A DNA stretch of 14,447 nt from an uncultured Bacillaceae bacterium (GTDB taxonomy: Bacteria; Bacillota; Bacilli; Bacillales; Amphibacillaceae). The notes under the pieces are model-generated. The model had not been told where the DNA came from and did not search any database. It saw nothing but the letters and a program-made list of their open reading frames with translations. The stretch lies in assembly GCA_937925695.1 (NCBI GenBank), contig CALAMD010000114.1, forward strand, positions 1 to 14,447. Direction: 5' to 3'. This document shows positions 6,700 to 13,791 of the stretch, piece after piece. How positions within the stretch are numbered: position 1 is the stretch's first letter; each line of letters opens with the position of its first letter. The translations under genes were made by a program, and so were the position numbers.

Positions 6700-7161
6700 A
6701 TGATGGGTTGTTGTGGTAAAGAGTCTAACACAGGTCATTGTGTTTGTGATGTTTTAAAAGAAATTGCTGATGCCCAAAGTGACATCGTTGAAAACTGCTG
6801 TGACTCTAGCTGTGAGCGTTCAATCAGAGATTTATTAGGTGAAACAGAAAATGATACTGGTTTAGATACAGTACCTGTTCTCTTATATTGTAAAGATGGT
6901 TGTAAACCATTTAAAGGATTCGGTGCCCATCCAAATGATATTGGTGATATCAAAGGAAGCTTTTATTTTAGAGTGAAAGAAGTAAGGAAGGATTGTTGTG
7001 CTGTTTTAGAATTGTTGAGAGATCGTGGGGATACAAACAAAAATCCTAAAAATCCGGTCGAACAACATACTAAGCGACTTCGTGCGACAGGCATTTGTAT
7101 TACAGTAGATTTACATTGCTTCTGCCATGTTACTTGCTTACCAGCAATCTCTGCTTTCTAA
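6700..7161 (+). CDS. cotZ: Spore coat/exosporium protein of the CotZ/CotY (ExsY) family
   Basis: A 153-residue cysteine-rich protein of the CotY/CotZ/ExsY family. These proteins self-assemble into a disulfide-linked lattice in the outer crust of B. subtilis spores or the exosporium of the B. cereus group. Fifteen cysteines are visible, including HCVCDVLKEIADAQ (13-26), CC at 33-34, a second CC in KDCCAV, and the C-terminal GICITVDLHCFCHVTCLP. The central LDTVPVLLYCKDGCKPFKGFG matches the family's conserved middle. The ATG at 6700 has AGGAG six bases upstream; an ATG directly after it (6703) is an equally possible start. It stands alone and convergent with cotO, with a long bidirectional terminator between. 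I cannot separate CotZ from CotY or ExsY by sequence, as only one copy is present here. Confidence 0.88.
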   Translation: MMGCCGKESNTGHCVCDVLKEIADAQSDIVENCCDSSCERSIRDLLGETENDTGLDTVPVLLYCKDGCKPFKGFGAHPNDIGDIKGSFYFRVKEVRKDCCAVLELLRDRGDTNKNPKNPVEQHTKRLRATGICITVDLHCFCHVTCLPAISAF

Positions 7162-7180
7162 TTAATATAAAAATCATAAC

Positions 7181-7224
7181 TAACCATTGAAAAGGGACGA
7201 CGAGGTCTCTCTTTTCAATGGTTA
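7181..7224. terminator. Long bidirectional terminator between cotZ and cotO
   Basis: TAACCATTGAAAAG (7181-7194) pairs perfectly over 14 bp with CTTTTCAATGGTTA (7211-7224), and GGA/TCT can extend the stem inward. TCTTTTGTTT follows on the plus strand, and a T-rich stretch follows on the minus strand. It serves both convergent coat genes. Confidence 0.88.
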
Positions 7225-7232
7225 TCTTTTGT

Positions 7233-7715
7233 TTAAAAGCCTAATAAATGAATATCTTCTATCGATTCAATTGGCACTTTTGTGCTTGATGATCTTTTCC
7301 CTACCCGAATAGACACTTGATCATCCTGATATTCAGTGATCACACCTCGAAACGATTGATCACTTGTCTTTAGTTCACAACGCAATTCTAGGCCATGATT
7401 AGATCGATTGATGAAGTACTCAATTTTTTCCTGAAGATTCATTTCAATAAATTTTTTCTTCTCTTGCTCTTCATCACTATCATCAACTATGGCCATCTTG
7501 TCATCATCATCAACTTGATTATCTTCATCTAGCCAATATGATTTTTGTAATGGTCTCAAACGAGTCCGTATAGGTTCTTCTCTGATAGCTTGATCTTTTT
7601 GTACATGTTTATCGCCAGAAAAATAATGATGCTGCATTGGTGCCTTAGGCAGTTCTACAGTACCTTCCTGATGGATATATAGTAACGGTTTTTCAGCAAA
7701 CTTCCCTTCTTCCAT
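7233..7715 (-). CDS. cotO: Spore coat protein CotO
   Basis: A 160-residue CotO-type coat protein; in B. subtilis CotO helps assemble the outer coat. The C-terminal domain (about 92-160) is the recognisable part: LQEKIEYFINRSNHG, LRCELKTSDQSFRGVITEYQ, DQVSIRV and the terminal IEDIHLLGF. The first 90 residues are poorly conserved in this family and here carry a basic stretch followed by an acidic run (63-85) that may be disordered. AGAGGAGG is present upstream: ATG at 7715 sits eight bases from it and GTG at 7718 five bases, so the start may be one codon earlier. The association with cotZ matches the B. subtilis cotO-cotV-W-X-Y-Z cluster, although cotV, W and X are absent here and the two genes converge. 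A sigma-K-like promoter precedes it. Confidence 0.85.
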   Translation of the reverse strand: MEEGKFAEKPLLYIHQEGTVELPKAPMQHHYFSGDKHVQKDQAIREEPIRTRLRPLQKSYWLDEDNQVDDDDKMAIVDDSDEEQEKKKFIEMNLQEKIEYFINRSNHGLELRCELKTSDQSFRGVITEYQDDQVSIRVGKRSSSTKVPIESIEDIHLLGF

Positions 7716-7749
7716 CACTTCTGCCTCCTCTTCAATTAAAGAATCATCC

Positions 7750-7777
7750 CATTATATGTAATAATAAAACAAAATGT
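7750..7777 (-). promoter_or_regulatory. Possible sigma-K-like promoter of cotO
   Basis: On the minus strand CATATAATG (7758-7750) differs from CATANNNTA at one position, and an AC (7777-7776) lies 17 bases upstream. The -35 part falls inside the mgtE terminator stem. Confidence 0.4.
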
Positions 7778-7811
7778 GCTTTTGACCTAGGAGGCATCAA
7801 AAGCACATTTT
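7771..7811 (-). terminator. Terminator directly after mgtE
   Basis: AAAATGTGCTTTTGA (7771-7785) pairs perfectly over 15 bp with TCAAAAGCACATTTT (7797-7811), with an 11-nt loop. On the minus strand it starts one base after the mgtE stop codon and is followed by TTTTGTTTTATT-like sequence. Confidence 0.85.
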
Positions 7812-7812
7812 C

Positions 7813-9165
7813 TTATAACAATAAACTCATAAACATCGTTGCTATTCCAAAGTAAATAAGAATGGAAATAATATCGTTAATCGTTGTAATAAATGGTCCT
7901 GAGGCAACAGCTGGATCAATCTTAAATCGATCCATAATCAAAGGTATGATGGAGCCAGATAATGTAGCCACTGTTAAAGTCGTCATAATAGCTATCCCAA
8001 CTAAAACTCCGAGTGACAAATTGCCATACCATAAATAAATGATGAGGGTGATCAGTGCACCACAAATGGTTCCTGTAATTAATCCGGTTAACATTTCTCT
8101 TAATAATAATTTACCCTTTTCTTGTTCACCATAATCACCCGTGGCTAATCCTCTAACAGCTACCGCTAATGACTGGGTTCCTGTATTACCAGCCATACCA
8201 GCAATTAAAGGAATAAACATAGCTAGTAAAGGTATTTTTTCTAATGTGGTTTCGAAGCGACCGATTAAACTAGCAGTAAACATACCTAAGAATAATAAAA
8301 TAATCAACCATGGCAAACGTTTTTTGGCTGCCTTTAATGGGCCACCATCAATTTTATCAACATCGGAGACCCCAGCTAACTTTGAATAATCATCAGTTGC
8401 TTCTTCATCGATAACATCTAAAATATCGTCAACCGTTATGATACCGAGTAAATGATTTTGAAAATCTACTGCCGGGAGGGCTAAAAAATCATAATCACGA
8501 ATGATTTGGGCTACTTCTTCTTGATCATCAGCGACAGAAACAGAAACAACATGGTCATCCATAATTTCTTCAATCGTTTGTTCTTCATCAGCTATGATTA
8601 ACTCTCGTAAAGATAAGACGCCAACAAGATGATCTTCTTCATCCAAAACATAAATATAATAAATTGTTTCAGCTTTTGGCGCTTTTGTCTTTAGTTCTAT
8701 CATCGCCTCACGAACAGTTAAGGATTTTAATAATGCGACATATTCAGTCGTCATGATACTACCAGCCGTTTTTTCTTTGTAGTGGAGTAGATCTTTAATC
8801 TCTTCGGCTGCTGTTTGATCCATAATCGTTAAATAACTAGCCACTTTATTTTTATCTAACTCTTTTAAAATATCAACTGCATCGTCAGCAGGCATTTGAC
8901 CGAAGACAGTGGCAGCAAATCTTGGATCCATTTCAGAAAAATATGAAGTAGTCTCTTCCAATTCAATATTTTCCATGATTTCTGCGATTTCTTCTGGCGA
9001 TAGGAAATAATAAATCAACAGTCGATTTTCTTTAGGTTGTTTGATAAAAAATTGGGCTTGATCATAGGGATGCATCGCTAAAAAATGTTCTCGAAATTGA
9101 TCCATCTGTTCTTTCATTAAAAGTTGTTGTAGATCAAAATCGTTCATATGTTCTTGATGAGTCAT
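7813..9165 (-). CDS. mgtE: Magnesium transporter MgtE
   Basis: A 450-residue MgtE magnesium channel of typical length. The order is an MgtE N-terminal domain (about 20-130), two CBS domains (about 135-195 and 200-258) that sense cytosolic Mg2+ in known members, a linker helix (about 262-282) and five membrane helices (about 285-450). Family motifs are clear: GPLKAAKKRLPWL near 275-287, GNTGTQ at 326-331, DPAVASGPF from D417 and TTIND with D431, which matches the pore Asp of the Thermus protein. The acidic N-terminal and CBS surfaces fit the Mg2+-sensing mechanism. The ATG at 9165 is chosen because AAGGGTGA lies about eight bases upstream; in-frame starts further up have no site. A TATAAT box (9207-9202) could be its -10, though no good -35 was seen. 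No M-box riboswitch is evident in the 145-base gap. Confidence 0.93.
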   Translation of the reverse strand: MTHQEHMNDFDLQQLLMKEQMDQFREHFLAMHPYDQAQFFIKQPKENRLLIYYFLSPEEIAEIMENIELEETTSYFSEMDPRFAATVFGQMPADDAVDILKELDKNKVASYLTIMDQTAAEEIKDLLHYKEKTAGSIMTTEYVALLKSLTVREAMIELKTKAPKAETIYYIYVLDEEDHLVGVLSLRELIIADEEQTIEEIMDDHVVSVSVADDQEEVAQIIRDYDFLALPAVDFQNHLLGIITVDDILDVIDEEATDDYSKLAGVSDVDKIDGGPLKAAKKRLPWLIILLFLGMFTASLIGRFETTLEKIPLLAMFIPLIAGMAGNTGTQSLAVAVRGLATGDYGEQEKGKLLLREMLTGLITGTICGALITLIIYLWYGNLSLGVLVGIAIMTTLTVATLSGSIIPLIMDRFKIDPAVASGPFITTINDIISILIYFGIATMFMSLLL

Positions 9166-9245
9166 ATATATCACCCTTTCTTTTTTCATAAAAATGCTTA
9201 AATTATATGAGTAAATCATGTACAATAGTGGAAGTGAAACATTTT

Positions 9246-9274
9246 ATGACAACTCATTAATCAGTGTATATACT
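9246..9274 (+). promoter_or_regulatory. Predicted sigma-A promoter of the rodA-like gene
   Basis: ATGACA (9246-9251), a 17-base spacer and TATACT (9269-9274); each hexamer matches consensus at five of six positions. Transcription would start near 9281, 30 bases before the ATG. Confidence 0.55.
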
Positions 9275-9310
9275 ATCTCATTATCCATATAGAAAGTAAG
9301 GTAAAATCAA

Positions 9311-10492
9311 ATGAATGAACAACAATCCAAATTTTCAATAGATTATATGTTAGTTTTTTTGGTCATTCTTTTAGCCATTATTAGTTTAGTATCACTTTAT
9401 ACCGTCCAGCCAACTTTGCCTTCAAAATATGAAGGCTATAATTTTCCATTACGACAGCTTCAATGGTATATAGCCGGGAGTATGATTATAGTCGTAACGA
9501 TGCTGATTGATTATGATCGGTTTCGTAAAATTACTTGGCTTATCTACCCAGTTGGCATTATTCCACTTTTAATGATCTTTTTCCGCTTTCCAGAAAGTTT
9601 AATCGTGGAATTTAATAATATTGCCAGGGGAGTTAGCTTCCCTCTCATCGGTAATATTCAGCCTTCAGAGTTTATGAAGGTCATTCTCATCTTAACAATT
9701 GCTCATGTAATTGTGAAACATAATGAAAAATTTATAGTTCATACCGTAAAAAGTGATCTGCTATTGTTACTGAAAATTGGTTTAGTAGCAGCCCCTCCTA
9801 TGGGCCTAATCGCTTTACAGCCGGATTTAGGCAGTGTGCTTGTTTTAGTTTCAATTGTTGGCTGTATGATTCTTGTTTCTGGCATTAAATGGCGGGTCAT
9901 TTTTTCGATGGTTGCCGCTGGTTTACTCGGTGTCGCCGGTGTGATTGCTGCTTGGGCATTGTTCCCAGGTACAATCGGTGCCTTTCTTGAAGATTCTGTT
10001 TTTAAACATGTTAGAGGGCGATTTTACGGTTGGTTGAGCCCTGATCAATATAGTGAGTCAGGCTTCCAATTAATTAAAACAATGCAAGCAATTGGATCAG
10101 GACGATTTTTTGGTAAAGGCATCAATAATATGGAAGTGTATGTTCCAGAGAGACATACTGACATGATTTTAACGGCGATAGGTGAACAATTCGGGTTTAT
10201 TGGTGTTAGCGTGCTCATCATTATATACTTTTTGTTAATTTATCGTCTCCTGCATATTGCGCTATCTAGTAATGATCAATACGGTAGTTATTTAGTCTGT
10301 GGAATTATTGGCATGTTTACTTATCAAATTTTCCAAAATATTGGGATGTCGATTCAACTCTTACCAATTACCGGACTACCATTACCTTTTATCAGTTACG
10401 GTGGAAGTTCAACGTTGAGCTATTTATCTGCGATTGCCATCGCTTTAAATGTCCATTCAAGGACTAAAAAATACATGTTTGAGGAAGACTAA
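9311..10492 (+). CDS. RodA-like SEDS peptidoglycan glycosyltransferase
   Basis: A 393-residue SEDS family membrane protein (RodA/FtsW/SpoVE) with about ten hydrophobic segments. These proteins polymerise lipid II into glycan strands together with a class B penicillin-binding protein. Conserved motifs are present: QPSEFMK at 117-123, QPDLGS at 170-175, GFQLIKTMQAIGSG near 251-264, the catalytic Asp region PERHTDM with D284, and GLPLPFISYGGSS ending at 367. The length, the VPERHTD version of the loop motif and the short N-terminus resemble RodA more than FtsW, but SpoVE-like or paralogous roles cannot be excluded. TAAGGT lies nine bases before the ATG. The gene is divergent from mgtE. Its last codons form the left arm of a terminator hairpin, so transcription largely ends here before prpE. 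Confidence 0.88.
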   Translation: MNEQQSKFSIDYMLVFLVILLAIISLVSLYTVQPTLPSKYEGYNFPLRQLQWYIAGSMIIVVTMLIDYDRFRKITWLIYPVGIIPLLMIFFRFPESLIVEFNNIARGVSFPLIGNIQPSEFMKVILILTIAHVIVKHNEKFIVHTVKSDLLLLLKIGLVAAPPMGLIALQPDLGSVLVLVSIVGCMILVSGIKWRVIFSMVAAGLLGVAGVIAAWALFPGTIGAFLEDSVFKHVRGRFYGWLSPDQYSESGFQLIKTMQAIGSGRFFGKGINNMEVYVPERHTDMILTAIGEQFGFIGVSVLIIIYFLLIYRLLHIALSSNDQYGSYLVCGIIGMFTYQIFQNIGMSIQLLPITGLPLPFISYGGSSTLSYLSAIAIALNVHSRTKKYMFEED

Positions 10493-10517
10493 TCTTCACT
10501 CAACATGTATTTTTTTT
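10471..10517 (+). terminator. Terminator built into the 3' end of the rodA-like gene, before prpE
   Basis: ATACATGTT, GAG and GAAGA (10471-10488) pair with TCTTC, CTC and AACATGTAT (10493-10510), with one bulged base on each side. This is 17 bp with the loop CTAA. Seven Ts (10511-10517) follow. The rodA stop codon lies at the loop. The T run ends 14 bases before the prpE start codon. Confidence 0.82.
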
Positions 10518-10531
10518 GGGGTGTTTTATGG

Positions 10532-11281
10532 ATGAAAATTGACGTTATTGGTGATATTCATGGATGTTATGATGAATTATGTGAACTGTTTACTCGGCTA
10601 GGTTATCGATATGATGGATTGAGCTATACCCATCCCGATGATAGAATACCGGTCTTTTTAGGTGACATTACTGATCGAGGACCTGCTTCCCTTGCTGTTA
10701 TCGAATTCGTTTATCAGCTCGTCATCAAGGAAAAACGGGCAAAATATGTACCCGGCAATCATTGCAATAAACTTTATCGCTACTTTTTAGGTAATCGTGT
10801 TAAAGTCCAACATGGTCTGGAAACGACTGTAGCCGAATTTGTAGCCCTTAACCCACATCAACAAGATGTAATAAAAAATAAATTTATGACCCTATATGAC
10901 AAAGCGCCATTATATTTACAGTTTCCTGCATTACACGCTGTAGTTGCCCACGCGGGTATCAAGGAAGAGTTCATTGGACGTTATGATAAACAAGTCGAAT
11001 CCTTTGTTTTATATGGTGATGTTACCGGTGAAAAGGATGAAACAGGTCGTCCCATACGTAAAGACTGGGCACAGCATTATACAGGTGAACAATGGATCAT
11101 TTATGGACATACACCTGTTCTACGGCCCCGCATTGTCCATAAAACAATTAATATCGACACGGGTTGTGTTTTTGGTAATCAATTAACAGCCTTTTCCTTA
11201 CCTGAAGAAACAATTACATCCGTTCCTTCACACCAACCTTTAAAACTGGATCGCTTCTCATTTATGAATGAAATTACCTAG
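10532..11281 (+). CDS. prpE: Bis(5'-nucleosyl)-tetraphosphatase PrpE
   Basis: A 249-residue metallophosphatase of the PrpE family. PrpE hydrolyses Ap4A-type dinucleoside polyphosphates and has been linked to spore germination in B. subtilis. The calcineurin-type metal-binding motifs are visible: GDIHGCYDE (7-15), GDITDRGP (44-51) and GNHCNK (75-80), where Cys stands in the GNHE position as in PrpE proteins. Later metal-site motifs VVAHAG and IIYGHTPV are also intact. NHCNKLYRYFLGN and HGLETTVAEF are typical of PrpE. The ATG at 10532 follows GGGGTG by eight bases. The in-frame ATG at 10505 sits inside the terminator stem and lacks a ribosome site, so it is rejected. The gene ends tail-to-tail with yjbO, sharing eight bases. 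How it is transcribed past the hairpin in front of it is unclear. Confidence 0.92.
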   Translation: MKIDVIGDIHGCYDELCELFTRLGYRYDGLSYTHPDDRIPVFLGDITDRGPASLAVIEFVYQLVIKEKRAKYVPGNHCNKLYRYFLGNRVKVQHGLETTVAEFVALNPHQQDVIKNKFMTLYDKAPLYLQFPALHAVVAHAGIKEEFIGRYDKQVESFVLYGDVTGEKDETGRPIRKDWAQHYTGEQWIIYGHTPVLRPRIVHKTINIDTGCVFGNQLTAFSLPEETITSVPSHQPLKLDRFSFMNEIT

Positions 11282-12152
11282 CTATTAATTTTTTCAGATC
11301 ATCAGGTAATGGTATTTGTTTAACAATCTCATCCTTTGTGATTGGATGCTTGAGGCGAACTTCATAGCAATGCAATGCTTGACGATCAATATGTTTCGTA
11401 TCTCCACCATATAAAGTGTCCCCTAGCAAGGGATGGCCAATATGAGAAAAGTGAACACGTATTTGATGGGTTCTTCCCGTCGCTAATTCTACATTTACAA
11501 GTGAATAATCATCAAGTTCCTGTTCTACTCGATAATACGTAATCGCTGTTTTCCCACTATCGACCACTGCTCTTTCTATAATCGAACCTTCCTTTCGGCC
11601 AATTCTTGCGTTGATTACTCCTTCTTTGGAAGCTAGTTTTCCTGCAACAATGGCTTTATAGGCTCGTTTTATCTCGCCGCTTGCCATGGCATTTGAAAGC
11701 AACGAGTGAATATAGCGATTTTTGGCAATGAGTAATAGGCCAGATGTATTACGATCAAGACGCGTAACAATATGGACTGTATGATCAATTTGATTTTGTT
11801 CATAATAATGTAAAATCCCATTGGCAACTGTTCCTGAGGGATAATAAGGTGATGGTGATGTGACCATATTCGGTTCTTTATTGATGATCAAGATTTCATT
11901 GTCTTCATAGACAATATTCAGTGGTATTTCCTCTGGCGTCATAAATAACCCTTTCTCCTCAGGAGGCAGTTTGACCGTTACATGATCCCCTGCTTGTAAA
12001 CGATAGGTTAACTTTTCCGCCTTCCCATTGACTAAAATAGCCCCTTCAAATGTTGCAACTGATGATAGTAATCGTCTCGAAAAGGAATGAGCCTCTCGTA
12101 AATAATGACGTATTGACAGACCTGCCCAGCTGTCCTCAATCTTCCACTTCAG
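11274..12152 (-). CDS. yjbO: RluD-family 23S/other RNA pseudouridine synthase YjbO, CTG start
   Basis: A pseudouridine synthase of the RluA/RluD family; the RNA target is not fixed by sequence. The catalytic domain has the active-site motif VTRLDRNTSGLLL and TGRTHQIRVHFSHIGHPLLGD, plus a family C-terminus. The first ATG in frame is at 11942, giving 222 residues that begin abruptly inside the family. The frame stays open for 70 more codons upstream and encodes a typical S4-like N-terminal domain (LKWKIEDSWAGLSIRHYLRE, then FEGAILVNGKAEKLTYRLQA, then GDHVTVKLPPEE) that aligns in order with YjbO of B. subtilis. The codon where the homologue has its start region is CTG (12152-12150). GGAGTG lies seven bases before it and a TGA two codons before it. 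That gives 292 residues with catalytic D133. ATA at 12155 is the other possible start. It is the last gene of the yjbM-nadK-yjbO operon, 24 bases after nadK. Confidence 0.82.
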   Translation of the reverse strand: MKWKIEDSWAGLSIRHYLREAHSFSRRLLSSVATFEGAILVNGKAEKLTYRLQAGDHVTVKLPPEEKGLFMTPEEIPLNIVYEDNEILIINKEPNMVTSPSPYYPSGTVANGILHYYEQNQIDHTVHIVTRLDRNTSGLLLIAKNRYIHSLLSNAMASGEIKRAYKAIVAGKLASKEGVINARIGRKEGSIIERAVVDSGKTAITYYRVEQELDDYSLVNVELATGRTHQIRVHFSHIGHPLLGDTLYGGDTKHIDRQALHCYEVRLKHPITKDEIVKQIPLPDDLKKLIAR

Positions 12153-12176
12153 TATCTTTCACTCCATTTCATCAGC

Positions 12177-12995
12177 CTATTTGTTATCGTTATGATCTTC
12201 AGCGACAAAAGAATCACGTACACGATTCCAAAAAGTAAAGGGTCTATACCGAGCAAAACGAATTTTTTTCTTAGCTACTTTACATTGCATTGAACGAATT
12301 TGTTCATGGGTTTCCGAAAAATGATCAATCGATATAACTAGTTGATGATTCACTTTAGGATTTAACATGCACGTGTGATGTTTTGGTAAAATAAGTGGTG
12401 ATCCGATCGTTCGAAAAACTCGATTATTAATCGAGGCTATTTCTGTTAATTGAATAGCTTCTAGCGATGGATGAATAATTGCTCCACCAAGGGCTTTATT
12501 ATAAGCTGTACTCCCAGATGGTGTTGAAATACACAAACCATCACCACGAAATGTTTCAAAGTATTCTTGATTTATGTCAATATCAAGGACAATTGAACTC
12601 TCAATCGTTTTAATCGTTACTTCATTTAAGGCTAAAAAACGACGAGGGCGCTGATTATGATGATATTCTATCGTCACATCTAACAAGGGATACTCAACGA
12701 CTTGATAACTTTTTGTTGCGATCAAGTTGAGCATATCGTCAATTTCATCCGGAACCCAATCAGCATAAAATCCTAAATGACCTGTATGAACACCAATAAA
12801 TGCTGTCTCATCTAATCGATGGGCGTAACGATGAAAAGCCTCAAGAAAAGTTCCATCGCCACCAATTGATATGACCAAGGATGGCAATTCTTGATGAAAC
12901 TCAAATTGATGATTCATTAAAAATTGTTTAATCATTTCTTTAAGATGATTCGAACGCTCATCACCCCTAGAAACAATGGCAAACTTCACCAACAT
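12177..12995 (-). CDS. nadK: NAD kinase
   Basis: A 272-residue NAD kinase (PpnK type), which phosphorylates NAD to NADP. The GGDG motif (45-48, in ISIGGDGTF) that holds the catalytic region is intact. So are GVHTGHLGFYADW, FETFRGDGLCISTPSGSTAYNKALGGAIIHPS in segments, and ASINNRVFRTIGSPL. It closely follows B. subtilis NadF/PpnKA in length and order. Four start-type codons are stacked at the 5' end (TTG 12998, ATG 12995, TTG 12992, GTG 12989). AAAGGGG lies four bases before the ATG and ten before the GTG. The GTG would give MKFAIVSRGD, the more family-like N-terminus. I list the ATG but the GTG is nearly as likely. The gene follows yjbM by about 14 bases and precedes yjbO by 24. Confidence 0.93.
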   Translation of the reverse strand: MLVKFAIVSRGDERSNHLKEMIKQFLMNHQFEFHQELPSLVISIGGDGTFLEAFHRYAHRLDETAFIGVHTGHLGFYADWVPDEIDDMLNLIATKSYQVVEYPLLDVTIEYHHNQRPRRFLALNEVTIKTIESSIVLDIDINQEYFETFRGDGLCISTPSGSTAYNKALGGAIIHPSLEAIQLTEIASINNRVFRTIGSPLILPKHHTCMLNPKVNHQLVISIDHFSETHEQIRSMQCKVAKKKIRFARYRPFTFWNRVRDSFVAEDHNDNK

Positions 12996-13009
12996 CAATC
13001 CCCTTTCTG

Positions 13010-13618
13010 CTATAACCGATGGAAAATTCTTTGGGCTTCCTGAACTTCATCTCTGATTTTGGACATTTCTTCATCGAGTTTGAAAGCAGCTTCGGCAGCC
13101 CGTTTTAATCTGAGTTTAATATCATCCGGTATTTGGCCTTTATATTTATAGTTTAATGAATGTTCATTAATGGCCCAAAAATTCATGGCTAACGTTCGAA
13201 TCTGGATTTCAGCAATCACCTGTTTTAGTCCATGAATCGTTTCAACAGGATAAAGAATGATCATATGGTAGGATCGATAGCCACTAGCTTTATTTTTGTT
13301 AATATAATCTTTTTCTTCAATTATTTTAAAATCCTGTCTTGAACGAATTAAATCAACGATTGTATAAATATCATCGACGAATTGACAAACTATTCTCAGA
13401 CCGGCAATATCTTGAATATGATTTTCAATCTCGTCTAGGGGTATATTTTTGCTTTCGGCTTTTTCAATGATACTATGTACTGGTTTCACTCTTCCGGTCA
13501 CTAATTCAATTGGTGAATGTCTCGATTCGAATTCATATTGTTTTCGCATCCCACGTAATTTCACCTTTAATTCTTCGACAACTTGAGCATATGGAGCAAG
13601 GAATACATCCCAGTCCAT
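13010..13618 (-). CDS. yjbM: Small alarmone synthetase YjbM (RelQ/SasB)
   Basis: A 202-residue small alarmone synthetase of the RelQ/SasB type, which makes (p)ppGpp from ATP and GTP or GDP and lacks a hydrolase domain. Visible motifs are TGRVKPVHSIIEKA (41-54), DIAGLRI (70-76), the G-loop-like KDYINKNKASGYRSYH (103-118), EIQIRTLAMNFWA (137-149) and EHSLNYKYKG from E152, followed by a basic and acidic helical tail ending in VQEAQRIFHRL, typical of tetrameric RelQ. The ATG at 13618 is chosen to match the family N-terminus MDW..FL.PY and has GGGGGTGG eight to ten bases upstream. It heads a three-gene operon with nadK and yjbO. No strong promoter was identified in the short divergent region. Confidence 0.93.
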   Translation of the reverse strand: MDWDVFLAPYAQVVEELKVKLRGMRKQYEFESRHSPIELVTGRVKPVHSIIEKAESKNIPLDEIENHIQDIAGLRIVCQFVDDIYTIVDLIRSRQDFKIIEEKDYINKNKASGYRSYHMIILYPVETIHGLKQVIAEIQIRTLAMNFWAINEHSLNYKYKGQIPDDIKLRLKRAAEAAFKLDEEMSKIRDEVQEAQRIFHRL

Positions 13619-13725
13619 GATTGCGCCACCCCCAACCATTAAGAAAAAATTTGAAGATTTTTATCATTTCAGTCAATATATTAAAGCCTTACTCATTTTA
13701 CCATATCCCAGCTAAATTGTAATCT

Positions 13726-13754
13726 TTGCATATTTCACTAATATTAGCGATAAT
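13726..13754 (+). promoter_or_regulatory. Tentative promoter of yjbK
   Basis: TTGCAT (13726-13731), 17 bases, then GATAAT (13749-13754). The -10 matches five of six positions and the -35 only three, so this is a weak call in the region divergent from yjbM. Confidence 0.3.
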
Positions 13755-13791
13755 CAAAATACCCGTTGTTCGTTTAATTGGAGGTTTATTT

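Noticed and set aside
10505..10531. Longer start for prpE
   Set aside because: This ATG is in the right arm of the terminator stem and has no ribosome site; family N-terminus begins at 10532.
12050..12238. Open frame on the plus strand
   Set aside because: It is antisense to the N-terminal part of yjbO and the end of nadK, both of which are supported by homology.
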